Source of the DNA: Rhizobium sp. WYJ-E13 | GTDB lineage: Bacteria; Pseudomonadota; Alphaproteobacteria; Rhizobiales; Rhizobiaceae | DNA: 64,000 nucleotides | Reading direction: 5' to 3' | Assembly (NCBI RefSeq): GCF_018987265.1 | Contig: NZ_CP076854.1 | Location: 992,001 to 1,056,000, forward strand | Shown: piece after piece, positions 53,605-63,000 of the stretch | Position numbering within the stretch: the stretch's first letter is position 1 | Layout: each line of letters opens with the position of its first letter | The notes under the pieces: generated by a model | Seen by the model: only the letters and a program-made list of their open reading frames with translations | The model's database searches: none | Told to the model about the DNA's origin: nothing | Made by a program: the position numbers and the translations under genes

Positions 53605-54474
53605 TCAAAGGTCCTTTCGAAGTTTGGGATCGAGCATGTCACGCAGACCGTCACCGACCATCTGCAGCGAAAGCACGGAAAGAATGATAGCGACACCTGG
53701 AAACAGCGTCATCCAGTCGGCCTGGCCGATATATTGGCGACCGGCGGCAATCATAGTGCCCCAGGTCGGGATTTCCGGGCTGACGCCGAGGCCGAGGAAA
53801 GACAGGCCGGCCTCGGCGAGCATCGCGCTCGCAAAGAGGAACGTCGCCTGCACCAGGATCGGCGAGAGCAGGTTCCTCAGCACATGACGCGTCATGATAT
53901 GGAAGGTCGAAATGCCAAGCGCTTGAGCCGCCTCGACATAGGGCAGTTCACGGATCACGAGAGTCGAGGCCCGAACGATGCGGGCAAGACGTGGCGCATA
54001 GACGATCGACAGCGCAATGATGACTGTCGTCAGCGACGGGCCAAGAGCCGCGACAAGTGCGATCGCCAGCAGAATGTCGGGGAAAGCCATCATTGCGTCG
54101 ATCAGCCGGGCAATCGGCGTATCGAGGTTCTTGAAAAAGCCGGCAAGCAGGCCGAGCGTGATACCGATCACAGCCGACAGTGCCACGACCGCAGCTCCGA
54201 CCAGCAGTGACAGGCGACCGGCAAAGATGGTGCGCGACAGCACGTCCCGGCCAAACTCATCCGTACCGAAGAAGTAGGTTCCGCTCGGCGGCTTCAGCCG
54301 GTTGACGATCGAAAGCTTCGACGGCGAATAGGGAGCAACCCATGGCGCGAGGACCGCCAGCAGCACGAAAATCACAAGGACGAGGACGCCGATAGCGACG
54401 GTCTTGCGCTTCAGGAAGCGGCTCAGGAATTTGCGGCCTTCGCTTTCGGCCGGTTTGATCGCGATATCCGTCAT
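53605..54474 (-). CDS. ABC transporter permease, DppC family
   Basis: This 289-residue membrane protein has the DppC layout: TVAIGVLVLVIFVLLAVLAP, the block YFFGTDEFGRDVLSRTIFAGR, the coupling loop YVEAAQALGISTFHIMTRHVLRN and GLSFLGLGVSPEIPTWGTMI. It starts with ATG 54474, overlapping the TGA of the DppB-type gene by one base, and its own stop touches the metallohydrolase start. The coupling of transport and enzyme genes indicates that the enzymes act on the imported compound. Confidence 0.92.
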   Translation of the reverse strand: MTDIAIKPAESEGRKFLSRFLKRKTVAIGVLVLVIFVLLAVLAPWVAPYSPSKLSIVNRLKPPSGTYFFGTDEFGRDVLSRTIFAGRLSLLVGAAVVALSAVIGITLGLLAGFFKNLDTPIARLIDAMMAFPDILLAIALVAALGPSLTTVIIALSIVYAPRLARIVRASTLVIRELPYVEAAQALGISTFHIMTRHVLRNLLSPILVQATFLFASAMLAEAGLSFLGLGVSPEIPTWGTMIAAGRQYIGQADWMTLFPGVAIILSVLSLQMVGDGLRDMLDPKLRKDL

Positions 54475-55415
54475 CAGTAGCGCACCCTCGGATCAACGAG
54501 CAGATAGAGCATGTCGATCGCAAAATTGATCAGCACGTAGAGCGCTGCAATCACCAGAAGCGCCCCTTGAATGACCGGGTAGTCGCGGCGCAGAACGGCT
54601 GATACGACGAGATTGCCGACGCCCGGCAGACCGAAGACAGTCTCGGTAACGACTGCACCTGGGATCAGCACGGCAGCAGTCAGACCGAGAACCGTGAGGA
54701 TCGGTATCAGTGCATTTTTCAGGGCATGTTTGAGGATTACCCGGCGCTCGATCAGGCCCTTGGCCCGAGCGGTCCGGATATAATCGTCGCCGAGAACATC
54801 GAGCATCGAGGCGCGCGTAAAGCGCAGGATGAGCGCTGAGGAGACGATGCCGAGCGCGAAGGCAGGCAGCGTCAGGTGGTACATGCGCTCGAGAAAGGTC
54901 GAACCCGGTCCGCCATATCCTGACACCGGGAAAAGGCCAAAGCGCACGGCAAAGACCTGCATGAGAATGAGACCGAGCCAGAAACTCGGAATGCTTGCTG
55001 CAAACATCGCAAGCGTCGTTGCCGCCTGGTCGACGAAGGAGCCACGACGGTAGGCGGCATAGATGCCGATCGGCAGCGCGATGAGGCTGGCGATGACCAG
55101 CGAGAAAATCGTCAGGAAGAAAGTCGGTTCGGCGCGATCGAGCAATGCCGAGGTCACCGGCATGTTCAGGAAGATCGACTGTCCGAGATCACCCTTCAGC
55201 AACTGGCTGATATAATAGAGATATTGCACGCCGATGGACCGGTCGAGACCAAGGCTGGCGCGCAGATCGGCAATATCCTGCGGCGTCGCATCTGGGCCGA
55301 GCATGACGGCTGCCGGATCGCCGGGTGTGACGCGCACGATGACGAAGACGATCGTGACGACGAGGAACATCACGACGATCATGCCAAGCAGGCGCTGGAG
55401 AATGTAACGTATCAT
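54474..55415 (-). CDS. ABC transporter permease, DppB family
   Basis: This 313-residue membrane protein starts MIRYILQRLLGMIVVMFLVV and has RVTPGDPAAVMLGPDATPQ, LGLDRSIGVQYLYY, the coupling loop YIRTARAKGLIERRVILKHALKNA and GLPGVGNLVVSAVLRRDYP. It is a standard member of the dipeptide/glutathione permease group. ATG 55415 is chosen at the first helix; the frame runs upstream without family sequence. It follows a 79-base gap with a strong stem-loop. Confidence 0.92.
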   Translation of the reverse strand: MIRYILQRLLGMIVVMFLVVTIVFVIVRVTPGDPAAVMLGPDATPQDIADLRASLGLDRSIGVQYLYYISQLLKGDLGQSIFLNMPVTSALLDRAEPTFFLTIFSLVIASLIALPIGIYAAYRRGSFVDQAATTLAMFAASIPSFWLGLILMQVFAVRFGLFPVSGYGGPGSTFLERMYHLTLPAFALGIVSSALILRFTRASMLDVLGDDYIRTARAKGLIERRVILKHALKNALIPILTVLGLTAAVLIPGAVVTETVFGLPGVGNLVVSAVLRRDYPVIQGALLVIAALYVLINFAIDMLYLLVDPRVRY

Positions 55416-55454
55416 GAAGTCTATCCCGGTACCGGGGCGGGCACAATGGAAGAA

Positions 55455-55482
55455 GGATACCGATGCGGGCGCACCGGTATCC
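55455..55482 (-). promoter_or_regulatory. stem-loop between binding-protein and permease genes
   Basis: GGATACCGATGC at 55455-55466 and GCACCGGTATCC at 55471-55482 form a twelve-pair stem with a four-base loop; the single mismatch becomes a G-U pair in the minus-strand RNA. No T-run follows. It is the longest of the five such hairpins in the window. Confidence 0.65.
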
Positions 55483-55494
55483 CGCAATGGAGCG

Positions 55495-57021
55495 TTACTT
55501 CTTGATGGACGCGTTCCAGAAGTACGGCCACGGAGCCGGATCGACGCCTTCAAGCTTGGTCGACTTGGCCGAGACGGCATTGAAATCGCCGATCTTCATG
55601 TAGGGCAACTCGTCATACATGGCCTTTTGAACGTCGGCCCACAGTGCAATGCGCTTCTGTGGATCGACCTCGGACGTGAAGGCATCGACGACGGTCTTGC
55701 GTGCCGGTGTATCCCACCAGCCGGGCGAGCTCGGAGACAGAGAACCGATCAACGCCGGTTCTGGCAGGAAGGGGCTGTGGGTGATGTAGATATCCCAGAG
55801 CTTCGGATCGGTGCGGCGCTGCGTCAGCGTTGCCCAGTCGACGACCTGCAGGTCGACGGCAAAGCCGGCTGTCTTCAGGTATTCGGCGGCGACCTGCGCC
55901 ATCTTGTAGTGGAATTCGTACTGGCGGCTGGTCAGAATGCGGATCGGCTCGCCATTGTAGCCGGCCTTCTTGGCCGCTTCGGCGGCGCCTTCGGGGTCCG
56001 CGACATTATAATTGCCTTCGACACCTGCGTTGGTATTCCAGACGTACGGCTTGGGATAGATGTCGCCGTCGAGCGTGTAGAAATCCGTGCTGCCGAAAGC
56101 GGCGGCGAGCATGTCTTCCATGCTGAGTGCCTGGCGGATGGCCTTGCGGACCTCGACGTTCTTGGCAAGGCCTTCCTTCGTATTGAAGACAAAGACCGGA
56201 TAGCCGAAAGGCTTCAGGATAACCGGCTGCGATGCGCTCGAAGCTTTCAGCTTGTCGAAGGATTCAACCGGGATCGAGTCGACGTAATCATACTGGCCGG
56301 AAACGGCAGCCTCGACGCGCGTGTTCGGATCTGGAACCGGCACGAAGCGGATTTCGTCGAGATATTGGTGGCGGGCACCGCCATAACCGTCGCTCTCACC
56401 TTCGCGCGACTTGTAGCCGTCGAAACGGACGAGCTGGATGTATTGGTCCGCCTTGCGTTCCTTCAGCATATAAGGGCCGGTGCCGATGAATTCCTTCATC
56501 GGTTCATCCTGCTTCTCGGACGGGATGATGATGGCGGCGGAGTTGTTGAAGGCGAGCAACGAGGTCAGCGGCGCATAGGGCTGCTTCAGCGCGATCTTCA
56601 CCGTTGCCGGATCGACTGATGTAATGGAGTCGATAAAGCCTGCAACCTGCTTGCCGCGCGAGGCGATCTTCATCCAGCGGTTCAGCGAGGCAACGACGTC
56701 TTCCGAGGTCATGTCGGAGTTGTCGTGGAACTTGATGCCGGTGCGAAGCTTGATCGTATAGGTCTTACCATCCGCGCTGATCTCCGGCAGGCTTTCAGCC
56801 AGAAGCGGCGTGACGTTCCAGTTTTTGTCGAACGTGTAGAGCGTTTCGAAAATGTGCTGCGTGACGATACCGACGAGGTCGGCGGTAGAGGACATCGGAT
56901 CAAGCGTCGGCGGCTCGCCGATCGTCGCGACGTTGATCACGCCGCCCTTTTCCTGAGCCATCAGGGTTGTCGGCAAAGCGACCAGCGCAGTGCCGAGAAG
57001 GAATGCGACAAAAGTCTTCAT
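55495..57021 (-). CDS. ABC transporter substrate-binding protein, family 5 (Sec-exported)
   Basis: This 508-residue periplasmic protein has a Sec signal (MKTFVAFLLGTALVALPTTLMAQE), unlike the Tat signals on the other two family-5 proteins here. Mature motifs: GEPPTLDPMSSTADLVG, HIFETLYTFDKNWNVTPLLAESL, TYTIKLRTGIKFHDNSDMTSEDVVASLNRW and FIGTGPYMLKE. It is the first gene of the operon, so it should be the most abundant product. ATG 57021 has GGGAG upstream, and a promoter is visible at 57074-57101. The ligand is unknown; downstream enzymes suggest an N-acyl or amino compound. Confidence 0.93.
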   Translation of the reverse strand: MKTFVAFLLGTALVALPTTLMAQEKGGVINVATIGEPPTLDPMSSTADLVGIVTQHIFETLYTFDKNWNVTPLLAESLPEISADGKTYTIKLRTGIKFHDNSDMTSEDVVASLNRWMKIASRGKQVAGFIDSITSVDPATVKIALKQPYAPLTSLLAFNNSAAIIIPSEKQDEPMKEFIGTGPYMLKERKADQYIQLVRFDGYKSREGESDGYGGARHQYLDEIRFVPVPDPNTRVEAAVSGQYDYVDSIPVESFDKLKASSASQPVILKPFGYPVFVFNTKEGLAKNVEVRKAIRQALSMEDMLAAAFGSTDFYTLDGDIYPKPYVWNTNAGVEGNYNVADPEGAAEAAKKAGYNGEPIRILTSRQYEFHYKMAQVAAEYLKTAGFAVDLQVVDWATLTQRRTDPKLWDIYITHSPFLPEPALIGSLSPSSPGWWDTPARKTVVDAFTSEVDPQKRIALWADVQKAMYDELPYMKIGDFNAVSAKSTKLEGVDPAPWPYFWNASIKK

Positions 57022-57073
57022 TTCATGCTCCCGGTTTAATGTTCCGCAATTATGTTATATCGATTTTTATAAT

Positions 57074-57101
57074 AGAATATCGACGGGAGTGACCTTGTCA
57101 A
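57074..57101 (-). promoter_or_regulatory. sigma-70-type promoter of the binding-protein operon
   Basis: On the minus strand TTGACA (57101-57096) is followed after 16 bases by TATTCT (57079-57074). The -35 element matches the consensus fully. The predicted start is about 45 bases before the ATG at 57021. This is the best housekeeping-type promoter I found in the window. Confidence 0.65.
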
Positions 57102-57470
57102 TCGAGAAAGTCGCTTCGTCGGCGGAAAGGAGTAGACCGCGTCCCGTTGAGACGACTTCACATTTATCATTGAAAGAGGAGCCAACATCTTTGATCCAAA
57201 ATCAAAGCGCGCTACTAACGGAATAGGTGGCCAATGAAGTGACAAAACGATGCGCGCCGTCTGCCAGTGTTGTCACCCTCGGAATTACTTGCCCCTGCTG
57301 CAGCGACATGAATAAGGCAAAAGTTGTGGCTCACGTCGAACATCGCTCCCCGAAAGATTCAACCATGAATTACGAGCGGCGCGGAAAGCACATCTTGGGT
57401 TTTTAATTACTCCGGCCTACTTCGGATGAGGTATATCACATCAGACTAAAGTCCGTGTTCCGCAGCGCAC

Positions 57471-57489
57471 AAAAAGGCTAAACAGCCTT
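57471..57489 (-). terminator. orphan minus-strand terminator-like hairpin
   Basis: AAGGCT at 57474-57479 and AGCCTT at 57484-57489 form a six-pair stem with an AAAC loop. Read on the minus strand, the stem ends in a run of five T bases (complement of 57471-57475), a small rho-independent terminator. No gene on that strand lies upstream of it before 57828. Confidence 0.45.
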
Positions 57490-57757
57490 GTTGCTTGTAA
57501 TCGAGGACATTGTAGGTGCGTTGAAAGCGATCCTCTAACACGGCTGACTAGATGGAGTTTCACCTCGCTAGCGCTCCGATTGCAGATCAAAGCGCGGCAA
57601 CATCGAAGGCAACTTTCCTCGTTTAAGCCGTTGATCGTCGCGCCCGGCGCGGTGAAGGGCCGGAAATACCGACTGGGTAATTCTAATACAAATTTACTAC
57701 AATTATTGCCATTAACGACAGATCTTAAGCCTGAATTCTTGAAAAACGCCGCAGTTA

Positions 57758-57787
57758 TTGACGAGTTTACTTAATTACAACTACCCT
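57758..57787 (+). promoter_or_regulatory. candidate promoter of the polysaccharide locus
   Basis: TTGACG at 57758-57763 and TACCCT at 57782-57787 are 18 bases apart, ending about 40 bases before ATG 57828. The -10 element is poor, so this is tentative. Confidence 0.35.
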
Positions 57788-57827
57788 AATATGAGCAAGA
57801 TAAAACATGCGATCCGCAGGAGAAGTC

Positions 57828-58826
57828 ATGAAGAAAGTGCTTGTAGCAGGCGGTGCCGGTTTTCTCGGATCACATCTGTGCGATAGACTTTTAAATCGCA
57901 CGGACGTCGAAAAGCTTGTCGTCGTCGACAATCTTTGGACTGGGCTTGAGGCGAATATTTCCCATATCCGAGACCCCCGCTTCCAGTTTGTGCAATCCGA
58001 TGTTGAAAACCTTCAGACGTCGGACAAATTTGACGAAGTATACCACCTTGCCTCTCCGGCCTCGCCGCCGTGGTACATGAAGGAACCCAAGAGAACCATT
58101 TCGGCAAACCTTATCGGAGCGTTCCGTCTTCTAGACCTTCTGAAAAAAGGAGGACGCTTCTGTTTCACCTCGTCCTCGGAAGTCTATGGCGACCCCCTCG
58201 TCTCGCCGCAGCCGGAGTCCTATAAGGGCCAGGTCGATTGCACCGGGCCACGCTCATCTTACGATGAAAGTAAACGCTGCACGGAGTCCTTGCTGTTCGA
58301 GATGCAGCGCACACAAGGCCTGGACGTTAAAATCGTTCGACCCTTCAACGTATACGGACCGAGGACCCGACCAGACGACGGCCGGGCCGTCTCCAATTTC
58401 GTCGCACAGGCCCTGACCGGCCGCCCCATTACGGTGTTCGGGGATGGTCTCCAATCCCGAAGCTGGGGCTATGTCGATGACATCATTGACGGCTTCGCAC
58501 GTTATTTCTGGATGAACGAAACGGACTATAGAGGGCCGCTTAACGTCGGGAACGATCGGGAGATCGCAGTCCTGGAAGTGGCTCAGTATGTTTCGCGCCT
58601 GATGGGCGGCATTCCGATCGTCTTCGAGCCGTCACCGCCGCACGATCCAACAAACAGACGGCCAGATCTGGCGAATGCAAACTACGTGATGCCCGAATGG
58701 TCGTGCACGATTAGCTATGAGGAAGGCGTTGCAAAGACTCTCGACTGGTTCAGGCAGGACATGAAAGTCACTGCGGCGGAGGTGGCCGAGGCGGGCTCCC
58801 GCCGGTTGGCCAAGGCAGGACGCTAA
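57828..58826 (+). CDS. UDP-glucuronate decarboxylase-like NAD-dependent epimerase
   Basis: This 332-residue extended SDR matches UDP-glucuronic acid decarboxylase (UXS): GGAGFLGSHLCDRLL, YHLASPASPPWYMKEP, the catalytic serine in TSSSEVYGDP, CTGPRSSYDESKR with the Tyr/Lys pair, RPFNVYGPRTRPDDGRAV and FGDGLQSRSWGYVDD. The enzyme would make UDP-xylose from UDP-glucuronate in the cytoplasm. It heads a cluster of GT2 glycosyltransferases, consistent with supplying a pentose for a surface glycan. ATG 57828 has AGGAG five bases upstream and is preferred to ATG 57807. Confidence 0.88.
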   Translation: MKKVLVAGGAGFLGSHLCDRLLNRTDVEKLVVVDNLWTGLEANISHIRDPRFQFVQSDVENLQTSDKFDEVYHLASPASPPWYMKEPKRTISANLIGAFRLLDLLKKGGRFCFTSSSEVYGDPLVSPQPESYKGQVDCTGPRSSYDESKRCTESLLFEMQRTQGLDVKIVRPFNVYGPRTRPDDGRAVSNFVAQALTGRPITVFGDGLQSRSWGYVDDIIDGFARYFWMNETDYRGPLNVGNDREIAVLEVAQYVSRLMGGIPIVFEPSPPHDPTNRRPDLANANYVMPEWSCTISYEEGVAKTLDWFRQDMKVTAAEVAEAGSRRLAKAGR

Positions 58827-58857
58827 ACAGTCCCGGCATCTGGTGCAGAGTGTAACA

Positions 58858-60033
58858 ATGAGCGACGTCATCCCGCGTGACATGAAAGACAATGTCTTTC
58901 CTGTGCCTATCCGATATCTGGATCTTTCGGATGACGTCGGTGCCAATGCCCCGGCCATTGACACCGGGCTCGTCGTCTTCGTATCCGAAGGCCTTCCCGT
59001 CGGTCAGGTCTATATCGAGGGGTCAGAAAACCCGGCCGCGTTGGCGGCGCGCGCCGTGTTGCCAGAAACCGTTGAACACGCTCGGAATGTGATGCAGGTG
59101 CCGATCAGGAACCGCGACGTCACCCTCCTGATCTGCACCAAGGATCGGCCGGACGAACTGGCCAGATGTCTGGCATCGATCCCCAAGCAGTCTCTATCAC
59201 CGGCTGCGGTCATCGTCGTCGACAACGCCTCAACCGGCGATAGCACGCGCCGCGTCGTGGAGGCGGCCGGCGCGACCTATGTGCGCGAGAACAGGATCGG
59301 GCTGGATTACGCCCGCAATGCCGCCGTGCGCGCGGCAAAGACCGAGTTCGTGGCGTTCACCGATGACGACGTGGTCCTGCATGAACGCTGGTTGGAAAAC
59401 CTGATGAAGGCCTTCGATCGACCCGAAATCGGATGCGTCACCGGCCTTGTCCTTCCCGGCGAGCTTTCCACGCCCGCGCAGTTGATATTCGAAACCCATT
59501 GGGGATTTGGCAGGGGGTATATGCGCCAGGATTTCGGCCAGGACTTCTATCGCCAAAGCGCACCATACGGGGCGCCTGCCTGGTTGATTGGCGCGGGCGC
59601 AAGCCAGGCATTCCGCCGCCAGGTATTCGACGATATCGGATTGTTCGACGTGCGGCTGGATATGGGTGCGGCCGGGTGTTCAGGCGATTCCGAATTCTGG
59701 AATCGCCTTCTCCACCACGGTGGTACCTGTCGCTACGAGCCGACGGCAGTTTCCTGGCATTTCCATCGCAAGGAGATGAAGGGGCTCGCCAAGCAGATCC
59801 GCCAATATATGAGCGGTCATGTGGCAGCCCTGCTGGTCCAGTACCAGAACACCGGAAACCGGGGCAATCTGCGGCGCATCCTGGTCGCGTTGCCGCGATA
59901 TTATCTCCAGAGGTTGAAGAAACGGCTGCCCAAGGGAGCGACCTCTGACACCTTCTTTCTCAAGGAGGAAATACTGGGGTGCCTGAACGGCGCCTGGTAT
60001 CTCCTTCGCCGCTGGAAGAAGCCAGCATGGTAA
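58858..60033 (+). CDS. GT2 family glycosyltransferase
   Basis: This 391-residue protein has an N-terminal stretch of about 80 residues before a GT2 domain: VTLLICTKDRPDELARCLASIPKQ, VIVVDNASTGDSTR (first aspartate), GLDYARNAAVRAAKTEFVAFTDDDV (the DxD-like metal site) and a C-terminal acceptor region with CSGDSEFWNRLL (catalytic acid candidate). It has no clear transmembrane helix, so it acts at the cytoplasmic membrane face. ATG 58858 is used; GTG 58843 is an alternative. Its stop overlaps the next start. The GT2 acceptor and sugar donor are unknown. Confidence 0.88.
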   Translation: MSDVIPRDMKDNVFPVPIRYLDLSDDVGANAPAIDTGLVVFVSEGLPVGQVYIEGSENPAALAARAVLPETVEHARNVMQVPIRNRDVTLLICTKDRPDELARCLASIPKQSLSPAAVIVVDNASTGDSTRRVVEAAGATYVRENRIGLDYARNAAVRAAKTEFVAFTDDDVVLHERWLENLMKAFDRPEIGCVTGLVLPGELSTPAQLIFETHWGFGRGYMRQDFGQDFYRQSAPYGAPAWLIGAGASQAFRRQVFDDIGLFDVRLDMGAAGCSGDSEFWNRLLHHGGTCRYEPTAVSWHFHRKEMKGLAKQIRQYMSGHVAALLVQYQNTGNRGNLRRILVALPRYYLQRLKKRLPKGATSDTFFLKEEILGCLNGAWYLLRRWKKPAW

Positions 60034-63000
60034 CCGCATCGAAGCCGGACATATCGTTCCTCATCCCCGCCTATAACGCGGCAGAAACTCTGGCCGATTG
60101 CCTGCGCAGCCTGCAAAAACAGTCGGCGTCGAACTGGCAGGCGGTAGTCGTCGATGACGGTTCGAAAGACGATACCTGGAATGTGCTCGAAGGTTTTGCG
60201 AAAGCGGACAGCCGGATTCTGATCCATCGCCAGGCGAATGCCGGCGCATCCGCAGCGCGTAACACAGCCGCGGGGTTTGCGACCGCCCCTTTTCTTTGCA
60301 TGCTCGATGCGGATGACTGGCTGGACCCTGTTTTTATCGAAAGCATGCTGCCGGTCGCCGCTAATGGTGCTCAGCCGGTGATTGCCTGCTGCAGCTATCG
60401 CCGCGTCACGCCGGATGGGCGGATGCTGGAGATTGAAACGCCCCCCAATCTGGCCGGCGATCGAGCAAAGCGGGAATTCTCGTCATTTTGCGCCCTGGCC
60501 ATTCATACGGTGGTTTTTCCCAAGGACCTTTTCGTCCGGCTTGGCGGCATGGATGCCGAGTTGCAGACCTGCGAGGACTGGGATCTCTGGCTTCGCATGG
60601 CGTTTGCAGGGGCTGCATTCCGGAAGATCGACCAGTGCCTTGCCTTCTATCGCATGAAGGCCGGCTCTCTCTCGGGAGATCCGCAAAAAATGGTAAGGGA
60701 CGCGGTCCGTGTTACCACCAGGGCGCAAGCCCTGGGCATGGAAGGGAAACAGTCGGCGGACGATAAGGATGCGCGGTGGACGGCGCCGGCTCTCGGGCAA
60801 TTGCGGATGCTTGCCTGGGCCGCTTCGGCCAACCTGTGCGTGGGGGCCGATCTGGCCGCGCTTGCAGAGCTTCTTCCGGAATTGCCCGACGCCTCGGGTT
60901 ATGAAGGCTTCCTCGCCTCGGTGATACTGCATGGATTGCAAACAGGTCTGGCAGTTGCGAATGCCGCCGATCTCGTCGATCTGCAGGAACGCTGGAAACC
61001 AGCATTCCTCGACATTGTTCAATTGCTCGAACAGCACTCGCTGCCCGGGACCGGGCGTCGGCTGGAAGAGCTCATTATCTGGTCAATCTCCGCGGCCGAC
61101 ATGTCCCGCTCCTTCGTGCTTGGCCATCTGCAGGTGGCTGCCGTCGATGTCAGCAAACTGATCTCTATTGCCAAGGCAGACGGGGCCGATACGCTGTTGC
61201 TGCACGTCTTTTCCGGAGGGCGACATGTCGGATCCTATGTCGGCCCCCTGTGGGGGAACCTCTCCGTCCGCGCTCAACTCAGGCTCATCATCGATGAACT
61301 GGGGGCAGGAAAGTGCTTGCCCACGCCTTTGACCTTTTCCTATGCCCGCTTCTGGGCAGCCGAAGCCATTCGCAACACCAGGATTTTAGGCAAAATCGTC
61401 CGTCAGCGGCGGGGGCGACGGCGGCAGCTCGGACAGCTTTCCTACGCGATACGTCGGAATGCGTTCGTCAAGTCCGCGACGAAGGGAGTTGGGGACAATG
61501 ACGCGCGCTTGTTGGAGGTGGAATCCCGTTCCGAGCGGCGATTCACCGGACCGGTTGGTGAGACGAGCGACGCCTCTCCCGAAACGGAAGGCAAGCAAAC
61601 GGCTCTGCCGGAAGCAGCGACGAAAGAGGAATATTGGGAACGTGTTTTCGAACGCCCGGATCCGTGGAATTACCTCTCTGTCTACGAACAGGTCAAATAC
61701 GAGCAGACGCTGAGCCTTATTCCCAACGGTATAGAAAGAGCGCTCGAGCTCGCCTGTGCGGAAGGAATTTTCACGGCAAAGCTTGCACAGAGGGTCGGCT
61801 TCCTGACGGCCACGGATATTTCCCGCCGCGCCATTGAAAGGGCATCCGAGAGATGTCGGGACTGCCCGAACGCGGAGTTTCGCGTCCTGGATTTCGTCGG
61901 GAGCGAACTTCCGCCCGAGCAGGATCTGATCGTCTGTTCGGAGGTCCTGTACTACATGGACGACGAGAAGATCCTGGAACAGGTATGCCGGAAGATCGCG
62001 ACGGCCTTGAAACCGGACGGTTGCCTTGTCACGGCGCATGCCCATATCCGTCGCGACGAACCCGACAGAACCGGTTTCGACTGGAATAATCCGTTTGGCG
62101 TGGGCACGATCAAGAAGGTTCTGTCGAACCTGCCTGATCTTGTGCTGGAAGAAACGATCGAGACCGAGCTTTACGCGGTCCATCGGTTCGCAAAGCGCAA
62201 GACGCCAACACCGGCCGTGCGCGTCGAACCTCACGGCGTCCCTCTCGATGCCGATGTGGCCAAGCACATCATCTGGGGGCCGGCCGGCGTCGATCGCGGA
62301 GCGGCATGGACGAACGAGATTACGACTTCGGTTCCTGTGCTCATGTATCACAGAATTGCGATCGACGGGCCGGACGCACTCAGTCGATTTCGAGTCGCGC
62401 CGGAGGTCTTTCGCAAGCAGATGCAGTTCCTCCGGCGGCAGGGCTATTATACGCTGACAGCCCAGAACCTGGCCGCGCTGCTGCGTGAGGGAAAACCCAT
62501 CCAGGGACGTCCCGTCGTCCTGACCTTTGACGACGCCTATCTCGACTTTCTCACCGACGCCTTCCCCATTCTGGCTGAGAACGGGTTCGGCGCAGACGTC
62601 TTCGTGGTAACGGACAAGGTCGGCGGCCGGTCGGATTGGGATGCCGCCTACGGGGAGCCGGCCCCGCTGATGTCCTGGGCCGACATCAGGATCCTGCAGC
62701 AGCAGGGGATCTGCTTCGGATCCCATTTGGCGTCTCACAGGCCGGCAAGTTCACTCGACAACGCTACATTGCTGGGCGAAGCGGCTCTGTCGCGCGATGT
62801 GCTCGAAAGCCGGCTGGGCGAAGCTGTGACGTCCATCGCCCTTCCCTTCGGCTCTAGCGATTTCCGCGTCCCTGGCATTCTTGCTCACGTCGGTTACGAG
62901 ATCGGCTTTTCGACAAGGCCCTCAAGGGCGAGCTCTGCCGACCATGCGCTTTCCCTGCCACGCCTTGAAGTTCGCGGCGACCTACCGCTCAAGGCCTTTG

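Larger units (their letters stand above)
57022..57827. other. long AT-richer intergenic region before the polysaccharide locus
   Basis: This 806-base gap separates the divergent importer operon and the polysaccharide genes. It is visibly richer in A and T than the rest of the window, especially after 57670. It holds the leftward promoter at 57074-57101, a minus-strand terminator-like hairpin at 57474-57489 and a possible rightward promoter at 57758-57787. An open frame at 57580-57774 lacks a credible start and was not accepted. Confidence 0.6.

Noticed and set aside
57580..57774. 64-codon plus-strand frame before the polysaccharide locus
   Set aside because: It begins at a non-ATG codon without a ribosome-binding site and its sequence has no recognisable motif.
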